A stretch of 64,000 nt of DNA from Fodinibacter sp963695175 (GCA_963695175.1 CAVOGG010000004.1:1178001-1242000), one strand, 5' to 3'. Shown: positions 23,559-32,578, counted from the first letter of the stretch. The notes: generated from the sequence alone by a model not told the origin. A program made the numbers and translations.

Positions 23559-25130
23559 TCAGGCGGGCTCGAGGAGGTCGAGCCGCAGCAGCCGGCGGAT
23601 CGCCGCTGCCGGGCGTGCCGGGAGGGGCAGGACGCCGAGAGCGTCGCGGATGATCCCCACCGCCAGGACGCGCAGCAGGGCGAGGTCCACGATGGCGACG
23701 ACGAGCCCGCAGAGGGCAACCTCCAGCGCGGGCGAGTCGAGGCCGTCCAGCGCGTTCATGGCGAGCAGGCCCACCGCCGTGGTGATGGCCGTGGGGACCA
23801 GGACGGTGACGAACGGCCTCGCCACCGTGGGCACGCTCATCCCCATGACGCGCGAGACGAGCACCCAGCGCGCGACCGTCGCCAGGGTCGCGACGACCAC
23901 GAACCCGACGGCGACCCCGACCAGGCCCCACCGGACGGCCACCGCCGTCGTCGCCACGGTCGCGGTGTCGACGACCACGGCGTAGCCGAGCCACGCGCCG
24001 GGGCGGCCGAGCCCGTAGAACAGCCCGTGGTCGAGCATGGCGCCGAGCGTGATGATCCCGGCCACGGCCAGGGCCTGCGCGGGTGGCACGCTGGCGCGCC
24101 ACTTCCCCCCGAAGAGCAGCGGGATGAGGACCGGCGCCGTCACGACGAGGAGGATCATCACGGGCGAGACCATGGCGTAGGCGAGGCCCAGGGCCTTGAG
24201 GTAGCTGGTGCGCAGCCGGTCAACCGCTCCGCGGACCTGCGCGAAGACCACCGTCGACACCGGCACGAGCGAGGCGGCGACCAGCTCCTGGGCCACCTGG
24301 ACCAGCCGCTGGGCGACGTTGAGGAGGCCGAGGGCCGTCGGGCCGAGGGTCACGGCGATGATCCAGTTCTCGAGCAGCATCCGCGTGGTCCCGAGCAGGT
24401 CGAACCCGGACACCTTCACCCCGAAGGACGCCATCCGGGCGAACAGGCGACCGGAGACGGTGAACGACGGCAGCCAGCGCACCCGCCCCCACGCGAGCAG
24501 GGCCACCACCCACTGGGTCACGACGAGCTGGCTGACGAGGGCCCACACGCCGCCGCCGAGGAGCGCCACGGCCACCGCGACCACCTGGGCGAGCAGCGAG
24601 GCGACGAGCGCCTGGAGGGCGACGACGCGGAAGGCCATCGCACGCCGCAGCAGCGCCATCGGAACCGCGGCGAGCACGGTGGGGACGACCGAGAGCACCA
24701 GGGCCCGCAGCACCGGTGCGAGCTCGGGCAGGCCGAAGGCGTCGGCGAGGAGGGGCGCCACGCCGAGGAGGCCGGCCGACAGGAGCGCCCCGGCGACCAG
24801 CGAGGCCCAGAACGCGGTGCTCAGGCTGCGCTGGTCGACCTCGTCGGCCTGCAACAGGTAGGTGGAGAACCCGAGGTCCGAGAGGAAGTAGACGAGGGGG
24901 ATCACCGACATCGCCGCGGCGACGACACCGAAGTCCTTCGGTGCCACCTGGTGCGTCAGGACGACCAGGGTGACGAAACCGCCCGCCCGGATGACCCACT
25001 TCTGCGCGGTCAGCCACAGCACGCCGGATGCCGCCCGCCGCCCGAGGCCCTCCTCGGGGTCGACCTGCTCGTCCCCCGTCACGGGCGACCGGCCCGGGGG
25101 TGGTGGGTACGTGCGCCGCTCAGCCCCCAT
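23559..25130 (-). CDS. Polysaccharide flippase (Wzx-like, MOP superfamily)
   Basis: The 523-residue protein has about 12-14 hydrophobic helices. The N-terminal pattern SGVLWLTAQKWVIRAGGFVT and the stretch FGVVAAAMSVIPLVYFLSDLG are typical of polysaccharide-synthesis exporters such as Wzx and WzxC. It should flip lipid-linked repeat units across the membrane. Its ATG (25130) overlaps the aminotransferase stop by 11 bases, so it is the last gene of the 29373-23559 minus-strand run. The family is well supported; the substrate is inferred from the neighbours. Confidence 0.82.
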   Translation of the reverse strand: MGAERRTYPPPPGRSPVTGDEQVDPEEGLGRRAASGVLWLTAQKWVIRAGGFVTLVVLTHQVAPKDFGVVAAAMSVIPLVYFLSDLGFSTYLLQADEVDQRSLSTAFWASLVAGALLSAGLLGVAPLLADAFGLPELAPVLRALVLSVVPTVLAAVPMALLRRAMAFRVVALQALVASLLAQVVAVAVALLGGGVWALVSQLVVTQWVVALLAWGRVRWLPSFTVSGRLFARMASFGVKVSGFDLLGTTRMLLENWIIAVTLGPTALGLLNVAQRLVQVAQELVAASLVPVSTVVFAQVRGAVDRLRTSYLKALGLAYAMVSPVMILLVVTAPVLIPLLFGGKWRASVPPAQALAVAGIITLGAMLDHGLFYGLGRPGAWLGYAVVVDTATVATTAVAVRWGLVGVAVGFVVVATLATVARWVLVSRVMGMSVPTVARPFVTVLVPTAITTAVGLLAMNALDGLDSPALEVALCGLVVAIVDLALLRVLAVGIIRDALGVLPLPARPAAAIRRLLRLDLLEPA

Positions 25131-26238
25131 GGCGACGGACGGCGTCGAGCAGCGATCCCACCACGCGCTCCTGCTGCTGGCGGGTGATCCCGGGGAACAT
25201 CGGCAGCGACAGGATCTCGCCGGCGGCCGCCTCGCTCACCGGGAAGTCACCGGGGCCGTGGCCCACGTCGGCCATCGCCGGGGTGAGGTGCACGGGCACC
25301 GGGTAGTGCACCCCGGCCCCCACGCCGTCCTCCTGCAGGGTGCGAAGCACGTCATCACGGCTCGGCACCCGCACCACGTACAGGTGCCACACGTGCTCGT
25401 TCCCCGGGAGGGTCGTGGGCAGCCGGACGCCCGCCGCACCGGCCAGCAGGGAGTCGTAGAGCGCAGCGGCCGCCCGGCGTTCGGCGTTCCACCGCCGGAG
25501 CCGAGCGAGCTTCGCCTGGAGCACCACGGCCTGCAACGTGTCGAGCCTGGAGTTGAAGCCGATGGTGCTGTGCACGTACTTCGCCGGGCTGCCGTGGGCG
25601 CCCATCAGGCGCACCTGCTGCGCGATGTCCTCGTCGTCCGTGATCACCGCACCCCCGTCGCCGTAGGCGCCGAGGTTCTTGCCCGGGTAGAAGCTGGTGG
25701 CCGCCACGGTTCCGAAGGTCCCGGCGGACCTCCCGTGGCGGGTGGCGCCCTGCGACTGCGCGCCGTCCTCGACCACGAGGATGCCGCGGTCGGCGAGCGA
25801 GGTCGGAAGCCGCTCGAACGGAGCCACCTGTCCGTAGAGGTCGACGCCGATGACGGCGGCGGTGCGCTCGGTGAGGGCCGCCTCGACCGCGGAGGGGTCG
25901 ATGAGGAGGGCCTCGTCGTCGACGTCGACGAACACCGGCCGTGCGCCCGCGCGCAGGACAGCCTCGGCCGTGGCGATGAAGGTGTTCGCCGGCAGGACGA
26001 CTTCGGCGCCGTGGCACACGCCGACCGCGCGCAGCGCCATCTCGAGGGCGTCGGTGCCGTTGCCGACGCCGACGCAGGCGCGCGCACCGACGAAGTCGGC
26101 GTAGTCCTGCTCGAAGGCCGTCACGGCCTTGCCGCCGATGAAGTCCCCGGCCGCGAGGACCTCGTCGAAGCCCGCACGCACCTCCTCGGCAATCTGCGCG
26201 TGCTGCACGGACAGGTCGACGAGTGGAACGGTAGGCAT
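25120..26238 (-). CDS. DegT/DnrJ/EryC1/StrS aminotransferase
   Basis: The 372-residue PLP enzyme shows FIGGKAVTAFEQDYADFVG, GVGNGTDALEMALRAVG and VLPANTFIATAEAVL. The Asp of DGAQSQGATRHG contacts PLP, and the Schiff-base lysine lies in SFYPGKNLGAYGDGGAV (about residue 188). Such enzymes aminate keto-sugars on nucleotide carriers. The layout is closest to sugar C3 or C4 aminotransferases that make amino sugars for surface glycans. ATG 26238 overlaps the previous gene's stop by one base (TGATG). A second, different DegT protein precedes it, so two amination steps or two sugars are possible. Confidence 0.88.
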   Translation of the reverse strand: MPTVPLVDLSVQHAQIAEEVRAGFDEVLAAGDFIGGKAVTAFEQDYADFVGARACVGVGNGTDALEMALRAVGVCHGAEVVLPANTFIATAEAVLRAGARPVFVDVDDEALLIDPSAVEAALTERTAAVIGVDLYGQVAPFERLPTSLADRGILVVEDGAQSQGATRHGRSAGTFGTVAATSFYPGKNLGAYGDGGAVITDDEDIAQQVRLMGAHGSPAKYVHSTIGFNSRLDTLQAVVLQAKLARLRRWNAERRAAAALYDSLLAGAAGVRLPTTLPGNEHVWHLYVVRVPSRDDVLRTLQEDGVGAGVHYPVPVHLTPAMADVGHGPGDFPVSEAAAGEILSLPMFPGITRQQQERVVGSLLDAVRRHGG

Positions 26239-27374
26239 CAGGCGGCCCTCAGTCCTGCAGCACGTCGGACGACGTCGACGACCTGGTGCTGCTCGCCCTC
26301 GGTCATGGAGTGGAACAACGGGAGGATCACCGTGGTGTCGGTCAGCCGCTCGGTCACCGCGAGGTCGCCGTGCGGGCGACCGTCGTAGGCCGGCTGACGG
26401 TGCGCCGCCATGATCCCGGCCCGGGCCGAGATCCCTGCCTCGGCAAGGGCGCTCAGCAGCTCGCCACGGCCCAACGGGAACGACGCGTCGAGCTCGACCC
26501 AGAACGACTGGAAGTTCGACTCGCCCCACGCCGGGTCACGCACCGTGCGAAGTCCCGGCACGTCGGCCAGCATGTGCTGGTAGCGCGCGGCGAGCTCTCG
26601 CCTCCGGCGCACCATGGCATCGAGCTTGCCCAGCTGCACCAAGCCCACGGCCGCCTGGATGTCGGTCATCCGGTAGTTGAACCCGACCTCGAGGTAGCTC
26701 TCGATGACCGGCTGCCTGCTCTGGTGACGTTCGGCCGCACTGATGTTCATGCCGTGCTCACGCAGGCGGCGGGCCCGGGCTGCGACCTCTTCGACCGATG
26801 TCGTGAGCATGCCGCCCTCTCCTGTGGTCAGCAGCTTGCGAGGGTGGAACGACCACGCCACCATCGATCCACCCGCTCCGACGGGGGCACCGCGGTAACG
26901 GGACCCGGCGCCGCACGCGGCATCCTCGACGAGGGCGATCCCACGGTGCTCGCACAGCTCCCGGATCGGGGCGATGTCTGCGGGCATGCCGCCCTGGTCG
27001 ACGACGACGACGACGCGGGTGCGCTCGGTCAGAGCCTCCTCCACCGTCCGGGCGCTGACGTTGCCGTCCTCGACCTCGACGTCGGCGAACACGGGCGTGG
27101 CGCCGACGTACACCGCACAGTTCGCCGTGGCGATGAACGAGAAGGACGGGACGACGACCTCGTCACCGGGCCCGACCCGACACATGTGGAGGGCCAGGTG
27201 CAGGGCGGTCGTGCACGAGGAGACGGCAACGCCGTGAGAGGCGCCCATCTGGGCGGCGAAGCTCGCCTCGAACTCCGCGACCCGAGGACCCTGGGCGACC
27301 CAGCCCGAGCGCACGGCAGCGGCGGCGGCCTCGGCCTCCTCGGCGCCGATCCAGGGCTTTGCGACCGGGATCAT
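26238..27374 (-). CDS. DegT/DnrJ/EryC1/StrS aminotransferase
   Basis: This second 378-residue PLP aminotransferase begins MIPVAKPWIGAEEAEAAAAA and has GSGWVAQGPRV-like, SSCTTALHLALHM and VVPSFSFIATANCAVYVG motifs. VEDAACGAGSRYRG follows, and the PLP lysine is in WSFHPRKLLTTGEGGML. The opening and the HPRK motif resemble perosamine-synthase-type sugar aminotransferases. It is only distantly similar to the neighbouring DegT, so the two probably act on different keto-sugars. Its ATG overlaps the epimerase stop as ATGA. Confidence 0.88.
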   Translation of the reverse strand: MIPVAKPWIGAEEAEAAAAAVRSGWVAQGPRVAEFEASFAAQMGASHGVAVSSCTTALHLALHMCRVGPGDEVVVPSFSFIATANCAVYVGATPVFADVEVEDGNVSARTVEEALTERTRVVVVVDQGGMPADIAPIRELCEHRGIALVEDAACGAGSRYRGAPVGAGGSMVAWSFHPRKLLTTGEGGMLTTSVEEVAARARRLREHGMNISAAERHQSRQPVIESYLEVGFNYRMTDIQAAVGLVQLGKLDAMVRRRRELAARYQHMLADVPGLRTVRDPAWGESNFQSFWVELDASFPLGRGELLSALAEAGISARAGIMAAHRQPAYDGRPHGDLAVTERLTDTTVILPLFHSMTEGEQHQVVDVVRRAAGLRAA

Positions 27375-28333
27375 GACGGGCTCCGCTCGGCGCGCCAGTA
27401 GGCCACGAGGCGGCTGAGGCCCTCGTCGAGATCCACCTCGGGCTTCCAGCCCAGCTGTGCCCGCGCCGCGTCGATGGAGGCCAGCCGGCGAGTCACGCCG
27501 TTGACCGCGCGTTCGGGGCCGAGCTCGACCGACAGCTCGCTCCCCATCGCGTGCAGCATCGCCTGGGCCAGCTGGAGCAGGCTCGTCTCCGTGTTGGTAC
27601 CGATGTTGAACACCGTGTCGGTGACCGGCGCCTGCGCGGCAAGCAGGTTGGCCCGCGCGATGTCCGTGGTGTAGACGAAGTCCATCGTCTGCTGCCCGTC
27701 ACCGAAGATCAGTGGGGGCTCCCCGGCCTCGATGCGCTCCATCCACCGGATGAGCACCTCGGTGTAGAGACCGTGGATGTCCATGCGTGGCCCGTAGACG
27801 TTGAAGTAGCGAAGTGCGACGTAGTCCAGGCCGTGCATGGCGTGGAAGCTGCGCAGCATCCCCTCGTTGAACACCTTTGCCGCCCCGTAGAAGGTGTCGT
27901 TGGCCCAGGGGTGCTGGGACTCGGTGGTGGGGAACTCGGTGGCCAGGCCGTAGACCGAGGCCGAGGAGGCGGCCACGACCTTGCGCACCCTCGCCGTGGC
28001 CGCGGCCTCGAGCACGTTGAACGTGCCGTCCGCCAGCACCTCGAGCGCCAGACGGGGTTCCTCCGCGCACTGGGTGATGCGGATGGCCGCCTGGTGGAAG
28101 ACCACGTCGGTGCCCGCGGTCGCCTCCCGCACGGCGTCGACGTCACGGATGTCGCCCTCGATCACGTGGACCCGCCCGGAGGCCACCGCCGCCGCGAGGT
28201 TCTCCCGGCGACCTCGCACGAAGTTGTCGAGCACCCGGATCTCGGCCGCGCCGGCATCGAGGAGCTGGTCGACGATGGTCGAACCGATGGTTCCTGCGCC
28301 CCCGGTCACGAGGGCGACGCTGTTCTCGATCAT
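27371..28333 (-). CDS. NAD-dependent sugar epimerase/dehydratase
   Basis: The 320-residue extended short-chain dehydrogenase has the Rossmann motif TGGAGTIGSTIVDQLL, ASSASVYG with the catalytic Ser, and YGAAKVFNE as the YxxxK pair. NVYGPRMDIHG and DFVYTTDIARANLLA are in the substrate half. It modifies a nucleotide sugar by epimerisation or dehydration. ATGA overlaps join it to the aminotransferase and oxidoreductase genes on either side, so it belongs to the amino-sugar block. The exact reaction cannot be fixed from sequence. Confidence 0.85.
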   Translation of the reverse strand: MIENSVALVTGGAGTIGSTIVDQLLDAGAAEIRVLDNFVRGRRENLAAAVASGRVHVIEGDIRDVDAVREATAGTDVVFHQAAIRITQCAEEPRLALEVLADGTFNVLEAAATARVRKVVAASSASVYGLATEFPTTESQHPWANDTFYGAAKVFNEGMLRSFHAMHGLDYVALRYFNVYGPRMDIHGLYTEVLIRWMERIEAGEPPLIFGDGQQTMDFVYTTDIARANLLAAQAPVTDTVFNIGTNTETSLLQLAQAMLHAMGSELSVELGPERAVNGVTRRLASIDAARAQLGWKPEVDLDEGLSRLVAYWRAERSPS

Positions 28334-29373
28334 GCCGATCGCTCCATCTCCACGTAGGTCCCGTTGAGCTCCAGGCTCCGGGCTGCTGCATCCAGCACGC
28401 GCATGACGCGCAACCCCGCCCGGCCGTCCGTCGCGGCCGGGCGCCCCTCGAGGATCGAGGCCGCGAACTCGGCCATCATCATTCGCAGCGCCTCCTGCTC
28501 GCGGAGCGCGGGCGCCACCATGTCGCCGATCCGGTACGAGATGCGCACCTGCTTGCGATCGTCGACGGCGAGCTCCTCGGACGCCGTGCGTTCCACCCCC
28601 CGGTCGTAGACCGACAGGCGCTGGCTGGGGTTCATGTCGTCCCAGACCACCGTGCGGTGGGAGCCCCCGATGACCATCGTGCGGATCTTGACGGGGCTGA
28701 GCCAGTTGACGTGGATGTGGGCCATGGCGCCGTTGGACAGCCGCAGGGTCAGGTAGGCCACGCACGCCACCCCGTGACCGATCGGGTCGGCGCCGTGCGC
28801 GGCCACCGCGACCACGGATACGCCGGGCGGCATCAGGTAGTCGAGGATCGAAAGGTCGTGAGGCGCCAGGTCCCACAGAACGTCGATGTCCGGCTGGACC
28901 AGGCCGAGGTTGATCCGGACGGAGTCGACGAACTGGATGTCTCCCATCTCACCGCTGTGTACGAGCCGGCGCAGCTCCTGCACGGCCGAGGTGTAGCAGT
29001 AGGTGTGGTCGCACATGAGGACCAGACCGCGGTCCTCGGCGGCCTGGACGAGCTTCTGACCGTCCGCCAACGCGGACGTCAGCGGCTTCTCGACGAGGAC
29101 GTGCTTGCCGGCATCGAGCGCGGCCATCGCGAGCGGGAAGTGGGATGCCGCCGGTGTCGCGATGGCTACCGCCTGAACCGAGGGGTCCGCCAGGATCTCG
29201 TCGAACGAGTCGGTCGTCGCGACGGTGGAGTAGGGGCCGAGCACCTGTTGCGCCCTGGCCGCATCGAGGTCACACAGCCATCGCAGGTCGAGCGCAGCAG
29301 TGGCCATGGCGTTCCGAACGAGGTTCGGTCCCCAATACCCTGCCCCTACGACCGCCAGCCCGATCGGCGCCAT
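28330..29373 (-). CDS. Gfo/Idh/MocA-type oxidoreductase
   Basis: The 347-residue protein has the Rossmann start LAVVGAGYWGPNLVRNAM, the EKPLTSALADGQKLV motif (Glu-Lys-Pro, about residue 95) and a C-terminal domain with DLAPHDLSILDYLM. Related enzymes such as WlbA oxidise the C3 hydroxyl of UDP-N-acetylglucosaminuronic acid before DegT amination. With two DegT genes downstream that is the most attractive role, but it is not proven. ATG 29373 follows AAGGAAGGAC; the adjacent GTG 29376 is equally possible. It is the first gene of its run and diverges from the gene at 29542. Confidence 0.85.
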   Translation of the reverse strand: MAPIGLAVVGAGYWGPNLVRNAMATAALDLRWLCDLDAARAQQVLGPYSTVATTDSFDEILADPSVQAVAIATPAASHFPLAMAALDAGKHVLVEKPLTSALADGQKLVQAAEDRGLVLMCDHTYCYTSAVQELRRLVHSGEMGDIQFVDSVRINLGLVQPDIDVLWDLAPHDLSILDYLMPPGVSVVAVAAHGADPIGHGVACVAYLTLRLSNGAMAHIHVNWLSPVKIRTMVIGGSHRTVVWDDMNPSQRLSVYDRGVERTASEELAVDDRKQVRISYRIGDMVAPALREQEALRMMMAEFAASILEGRPAATDGRAGLRVMRVLDAAARSLELNGTYVEMERSA

Positions 29374-29529
29374 CACGGATACCGTCCTTCCTTGGTGTCC
29401 TTGCTTGCTCCCGTGCACTCCTCGGAACCCGCCAGCGAAGTGGAACCCGGGGGGTGGTGAGAGGGGTCGGGAGATGTCGAGTCCCGCACGCCCGGTTGCC
29501 GACTCGGCTCGGCGGCGGACGGGTCTGGA

Positions 29530-29535
29530 TATGCT
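29530..29535 (+). promoter_or_regulatory. -10 element TATGCT for leaderless gene
   Basis: TATGCT ends 6 bases before GTG 29542, with no ribosome-binding site in between. This is the classical spacing for a leaderless actinobacterial transcript. No good -35 is apparent. Confidence 0.5.
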
Positions 29536-29541
29536 CGACTC

Positions 29542-30546
29542 GTGGCGAGCGACCAGCGGCCGGGCCTCGATCCCCGACGGCTCGTCGGGCTGATGCAGAG
29601 CGCCGTCGGCCGGCTCAACCTGGCGCTCGACGGGCGCACCGTGCTCACCGAGGCGGCGACAGGTGCATATGCTGTGACGCCGGTGCTGGCGGCACTGGCG
29701 GGAGCACGGGTGATTGCCCTCGGAAAACCGACACGGCACGCGAGCGCAGACGAGATCGCTTCGGCGACAATGGAGCTGGCGCACGCCGCTGCGGTGGCTG
29801 ACCGTGTCGAGATCGTCCACGACACGCCGACCGACCTGGGCTCGGTCGACATCGTGACGAACAGCGGCCAGGTGCGTCCGATCGACGGCGACCTGGTCTC
29901 CCACCTCAGGGCCGGCTGTGTGGTGCCACTCATGTACGAGTCGTGGGAGTACCGGTCCGCGGACCTGGACCTCGAGGCCTGCCGCGCCCGCGGTGTCGCC
30001 GTCGCCGGAACCAACGAGCGGCACCCCGACGTGGACGTCTTCTCGTTCCTGGGCCCCCTCGCCGTGCACCAGCTCCACGACGCAGGGATCGCTGTCCACC
30101 GGTGCCGGGTCGTCGTGTTGTGCGACAACGACTTCGCGCCGTTCATCACATCCGGACTCGAGCGGGGTGGAGCACAGGTCTCCCTCGCAAGCCGGCTCAG
30201 CAGGGCAGTCCTCGAGCCCAGGCCGGATGCCGTGCTCGTGGCACTGAAGCCTTCCGGCGGACCGGTTCTCACCTCGGCCGACGTGGACCTGCTCGTCGAG
30301 CACGCCGCGGGGGCGACGGTGGCCCAGTACTGGGGTGACGTCGACCGGGAGGCCCTCGACAGGGCAGGAGTTCGTGTCTGGCCACGCCGGCAGCCGATGC
30401 CGGGGCACATGGCCGTGCTCCTGTCTGACATCGGCCCGGACCCGATCGTGCGCCTCCAGGCCGGGGGCCTCAAGGTCGGCGAGGTGCTCGCACGCGGGCT
30501 CGGGGCCGCCACCCCGCACGAACGACTACTCGTGCAACCGATGTGA
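29542..30546 (+). CDS. Unrecognised protein, possibly NAD-binding, in amino-sugar block
   Basis: I do not recognise a family for this 334-residue protein. Residues about 35-110 alternate strands and helices (TGAYAVTPVLAALAGARVIA). Residues about 135-215 contain VVPLMYESWEYRSADLDLEA, GVAVAGTNERHPDVDVFS and RVVVLCDNDFAPFITSGL. The second block loosely recalls the NAD-binding half of D-2-hydroxyacid dehydrogenases, but no clear GxGxxG is present. No signal peptide or membrane helix is seen. The gene appears leaderless and is followed after 14 bases by the formyltransferase gene, so a step in making or controlling a formylated sugar is the best guess. Confidence 0.6.
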   Translation: MASDQRPGLDPRRLVGLMQSAVGRLNLALDGRTVLTEAATGAYAVTPVLAALAGARVIALGKPTRHASADEIASATMELAHAAAVADRVEIVHDTPTDLGSVDIVTNSGQVRPIDGDLVSHLRAGCVVPLMYESWEYRSADLDLEACRARGVAVAGTNERHPDVDVFSFLGPLAVHQLHDAGIAVHRCRVVVLCDNDFAPFITSGLERGGAQVSLASRLSRAVLEPRPDAVLVALKPSGGPVLTSADVDLLVEHAAGATVAQYWGDVDREALDRAGVRVWPRRQPMPGHMAVLLSDIGPDPIVRLQAGGLKVGEVLARGLGAATPHERLLVQPM

Positions 30547-30560
30547 CGGGGGAGGACGCT

Positions 30561-31550
30561 GTGAACAAGGTGCTGCTGCTCGGACTGGGGCCGACCGCCC
30601 TGACCGCTCTCGAGTCGCTCGCGCAGCGCTTTGAGGTGATCGGTGTCGTGCGCGCGGTCGGTGACGGTGAGGACGACCGCACGTTGGCTCGCCGCGCGGC
30701 GGAGCTCTCGGTGCCGGTGCTGGCGGACGTCGACCCGGCATCCGTCGAGAGCGTCGTCGAAGCGGCGCGGCCGGACTGCACGGTGGTGTCGTCCTACAAC
30801 CGCATCCTGCGGCCGAGCCTGCTGCAGCGGTGCCCCTTCGTCAACGTCCACTACGCCCCGCTGCCCGCCTACCGGGGACGCGCCAACGTCAACTGGGCGA
30901 TCATCAACGGGGAGGCCGAGGCCGCCATCAGCATCCACGTGATCGAGCCCGGCCTGGACGACGGCAACATCCTCTTCCAGGAGGCTGTCCCGCTCGGCCC
31001 CGACGACACGGTCTCGGACGTGTACCAGCGACTCAACGAGGTGCAGCGCCGCGAGCTCGGCCGTACCGTGGAGCGCTACCTCGAGGGCTTTGCCGGGCGT
31101 CCTCAGGACGGCGCCGAGAGCAGCTACGGCTGCACCCGGGTCGAGGAGGACGGCGAGATCAGCTGGTCGGCCTCCACGACGGCTGTGTACGCCCTGGTCC
31201 GTGCCCTGGCACCGCCCTACCCGAGGGCGTTCACCTACCTCGGCACGCGCCGGCTCGCGATCGTCCGGGCCGCCCCGTCGCCCAGCGGGCGGCGCTTCGT
31301 CGGTCGTGTCCCCGGGCGGGTGGTGGAGCGCTCGACCTCGACCGGCCACGTCGACGTCCTCACTGGCGACGGGGCCCTGCGGATCCACGAGGTGAGGGTG
31401 GGGGACGGCGGCGAGGTCGTGCCCGCGGCCACGGTGATCACCTCGACGAGGCAGACGCTCGGCCTGCGGTCCGCCGACCTCCTGGCGCGGATCGAGGAGC
31501 TCGAGCGACGTCTCGGTGAGGTCGGCAGACCCGACCTGCCGGGGTCCTGA
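30561..31550 (+). CDS. Formyltransferase-family protein, likely sugar N-formyltransferase
   Basis: The 329-residue protein has the formyltransferase fold with its catalytic triad: Asn in SSYNRILRP, His in NVHYAPLPAYRGRANVNWA and Asp in PGLDDGNILFQE. A second domain follows after about residue 210. It transfers a formyl group from N10-formyltetrahydrofolate to an amine. The genomic setting beside two sugar aminotransferases favours an amino-sugar acceptor over Met-tRNA. The start is GTG 30561, since GGGGGAGG precedes it at normal spacing; GTG 30543 lacks one. It ends 8 bases from the convergent glycosyltransferase gene. Confidence 0.8.
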   Translation: MNKVLLLGLGPTALTALESLAQRFEVIGVVRAVGDGEDDRTLARRAAELSVPVLADVDPASVESVVEAARPDCTVVSSYNRILRPSLLQRCPFVNVHYAPLPAYRGRANVNWAIINGEAEAAISIHVIEPGLDDGNILFQEAVPLGPDDTVSDVYQRLNEVQRRELGRTVERYLEGFAGRPQDGAESSYGCTRVEEDGEISWSASTTAVYALVRALAPPYPRAFTYLGTRRLAIVRAAPSPSGRRFVGRVPGRVVERSTSTGHVDVLTGDGALRIHEVRVGDGGEVVPAATVITSTRQTLGLRSADLLARIEELERRLGEVGRPDLPGS

Positions 31551-31558
31551 CGGCATCA

Positions 31559-32578
31559 TCAGTACCCCCTGTATGTCCAGGCTCGGCGCCGGAGCCACCA
31601 CTGCACCTTCTCGGTGAACAACCAGCCCATCGAGCGCGGTCCCAACCGGGTGTGGGACGCCAAGGCCTCGTGGAGCGGGAGCCGCTTGACGTCGGGGGCG
31701 CAGTCCACGGCGAAGGCCAGGAGCTCGTCGACGTGGCCCTGGTCCACGTCGCTCCTCATCGACGCCCGGCCGGCGGTCCAGAGAGCCTCCCGGCCCAGCT
31801 TGGCCCCGGCGGCCTCCGACAGCCCCGTGGCATCACCGAGCTGGTCGCCGTAGCGGTCCAGCACGGTGTCGTAGACCGCCAAGCGCTCGCGCAGGTCGAG
31901 CAGCTGGTTGAAGCCCTTGCGCATGTTCGTCGTGTGCAGCCGGTAGAAGGCCTGGTCGACGCCTCGGATGAAGCCGACCTCGCCGTTGGCCGCGAGCCGC
32001 AGCCAGAGCTCCATGTCGGCGGCATACGGCAGCGCCGGGTCGAAGGCGCCGACCCGCTTCATCACCGACGTTCGCATCACCACCTCCGGCGAGGTGATCG
32101 GGTTCTCTCCCTGCCGGAAGATCTGCCGCAACCACCACTCGCCGGGCCAGACCGACCAGCCTCTGACCTTCGTGCGCGGGGTCGGGTCCTCGGCGCCGTC
32201 CTCCACCCACAGCGCGCGGCCGTAGGCGAACGCGACGTCGGGTTTCGCGTCGAGCAGGTCCCGGGCGCGGCGGAGCGCTCCCGGCGTCAGCCGGTCGTCG
32301 GCGGACAGGAGGAGGCAGTAGTCGCCCTCGGCCCACTCGAGCAGGCCCTCGTTGAACGTGGCGATGTTTCCCTTGTTGGTCCCGTGGAGGATGACGTCGA
32401 CCCTGGTGTCGCTGGCGGCGACCTTCAGGGCCACCTCGGCACTGTCATCGTGCGAGGCGTCGTCGATGATCAGCACGCTGACCTCGACGCCCTGCTGGTC
32501 GTCGAGCACGGAGGCCACGGCCGCCTCCAGGAAGTGACCGTAGTTGTAGCAGGGGATCACGACGCTCACCGAGCTCAT
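31559..32578 (-). CDS. Family 2 glycosyltransferase
   Basis: The 339-residue protein begins VSVVIPCYNYGHFLEAAVASVL, then IIDDASHDDS, NKGNIATFNEGLLEWAEGDY and LLLSADDRLTPGAL, where SADD is the metal-binding DxD equivalent. This is a GT-A inverting transferase adding a sugar from a nucleotide donor, on the cytoplasmic face. No membrane helices are seen. ATG 32578 overlaps the upstream beta-helix gene stop as ATGA. Donor and acceptor are unknown. Confidence 0.88.
   Translation of the reverse strand: MSSVSVVIPCYNYGHFLEAAVASVLDDQQGVEVSVLIIDDASHDDSAEVALKVAASDTRVDVILHGTNKGNIATFNEGLLEWAEGDYCLLLSADDRLTPGALRRARDLLDAKPDVAFAYGRALWVEDGAEDPTPRTKVRGWSVWPGEWWLRQIFRQGENPITSPEVVMRTSVMKRVGAFDPALPYAADMELWLRLAANGEVGFIRGVDQAFYRLHTTNMRKGFNQLLDLRERLAVYDTVLDRYGDQLGDATGLSEAAGAKLGREALWTAGRASMRSDVDQGHVDELLAFAVDCAPDVKRLPLHEALASHTRLGPRSMGWLFTEKVQWWLRRRAWTYRGY

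Noticed and set aside
30561..31550. Methionyl-tRNA formyltransferase (fmt)
   Set aside because: The catalytic triad fits, but the gene lies in an amino-sugar block with no def or rsmB neighbours, and the second domain does not look like the tRNA-binding domain.
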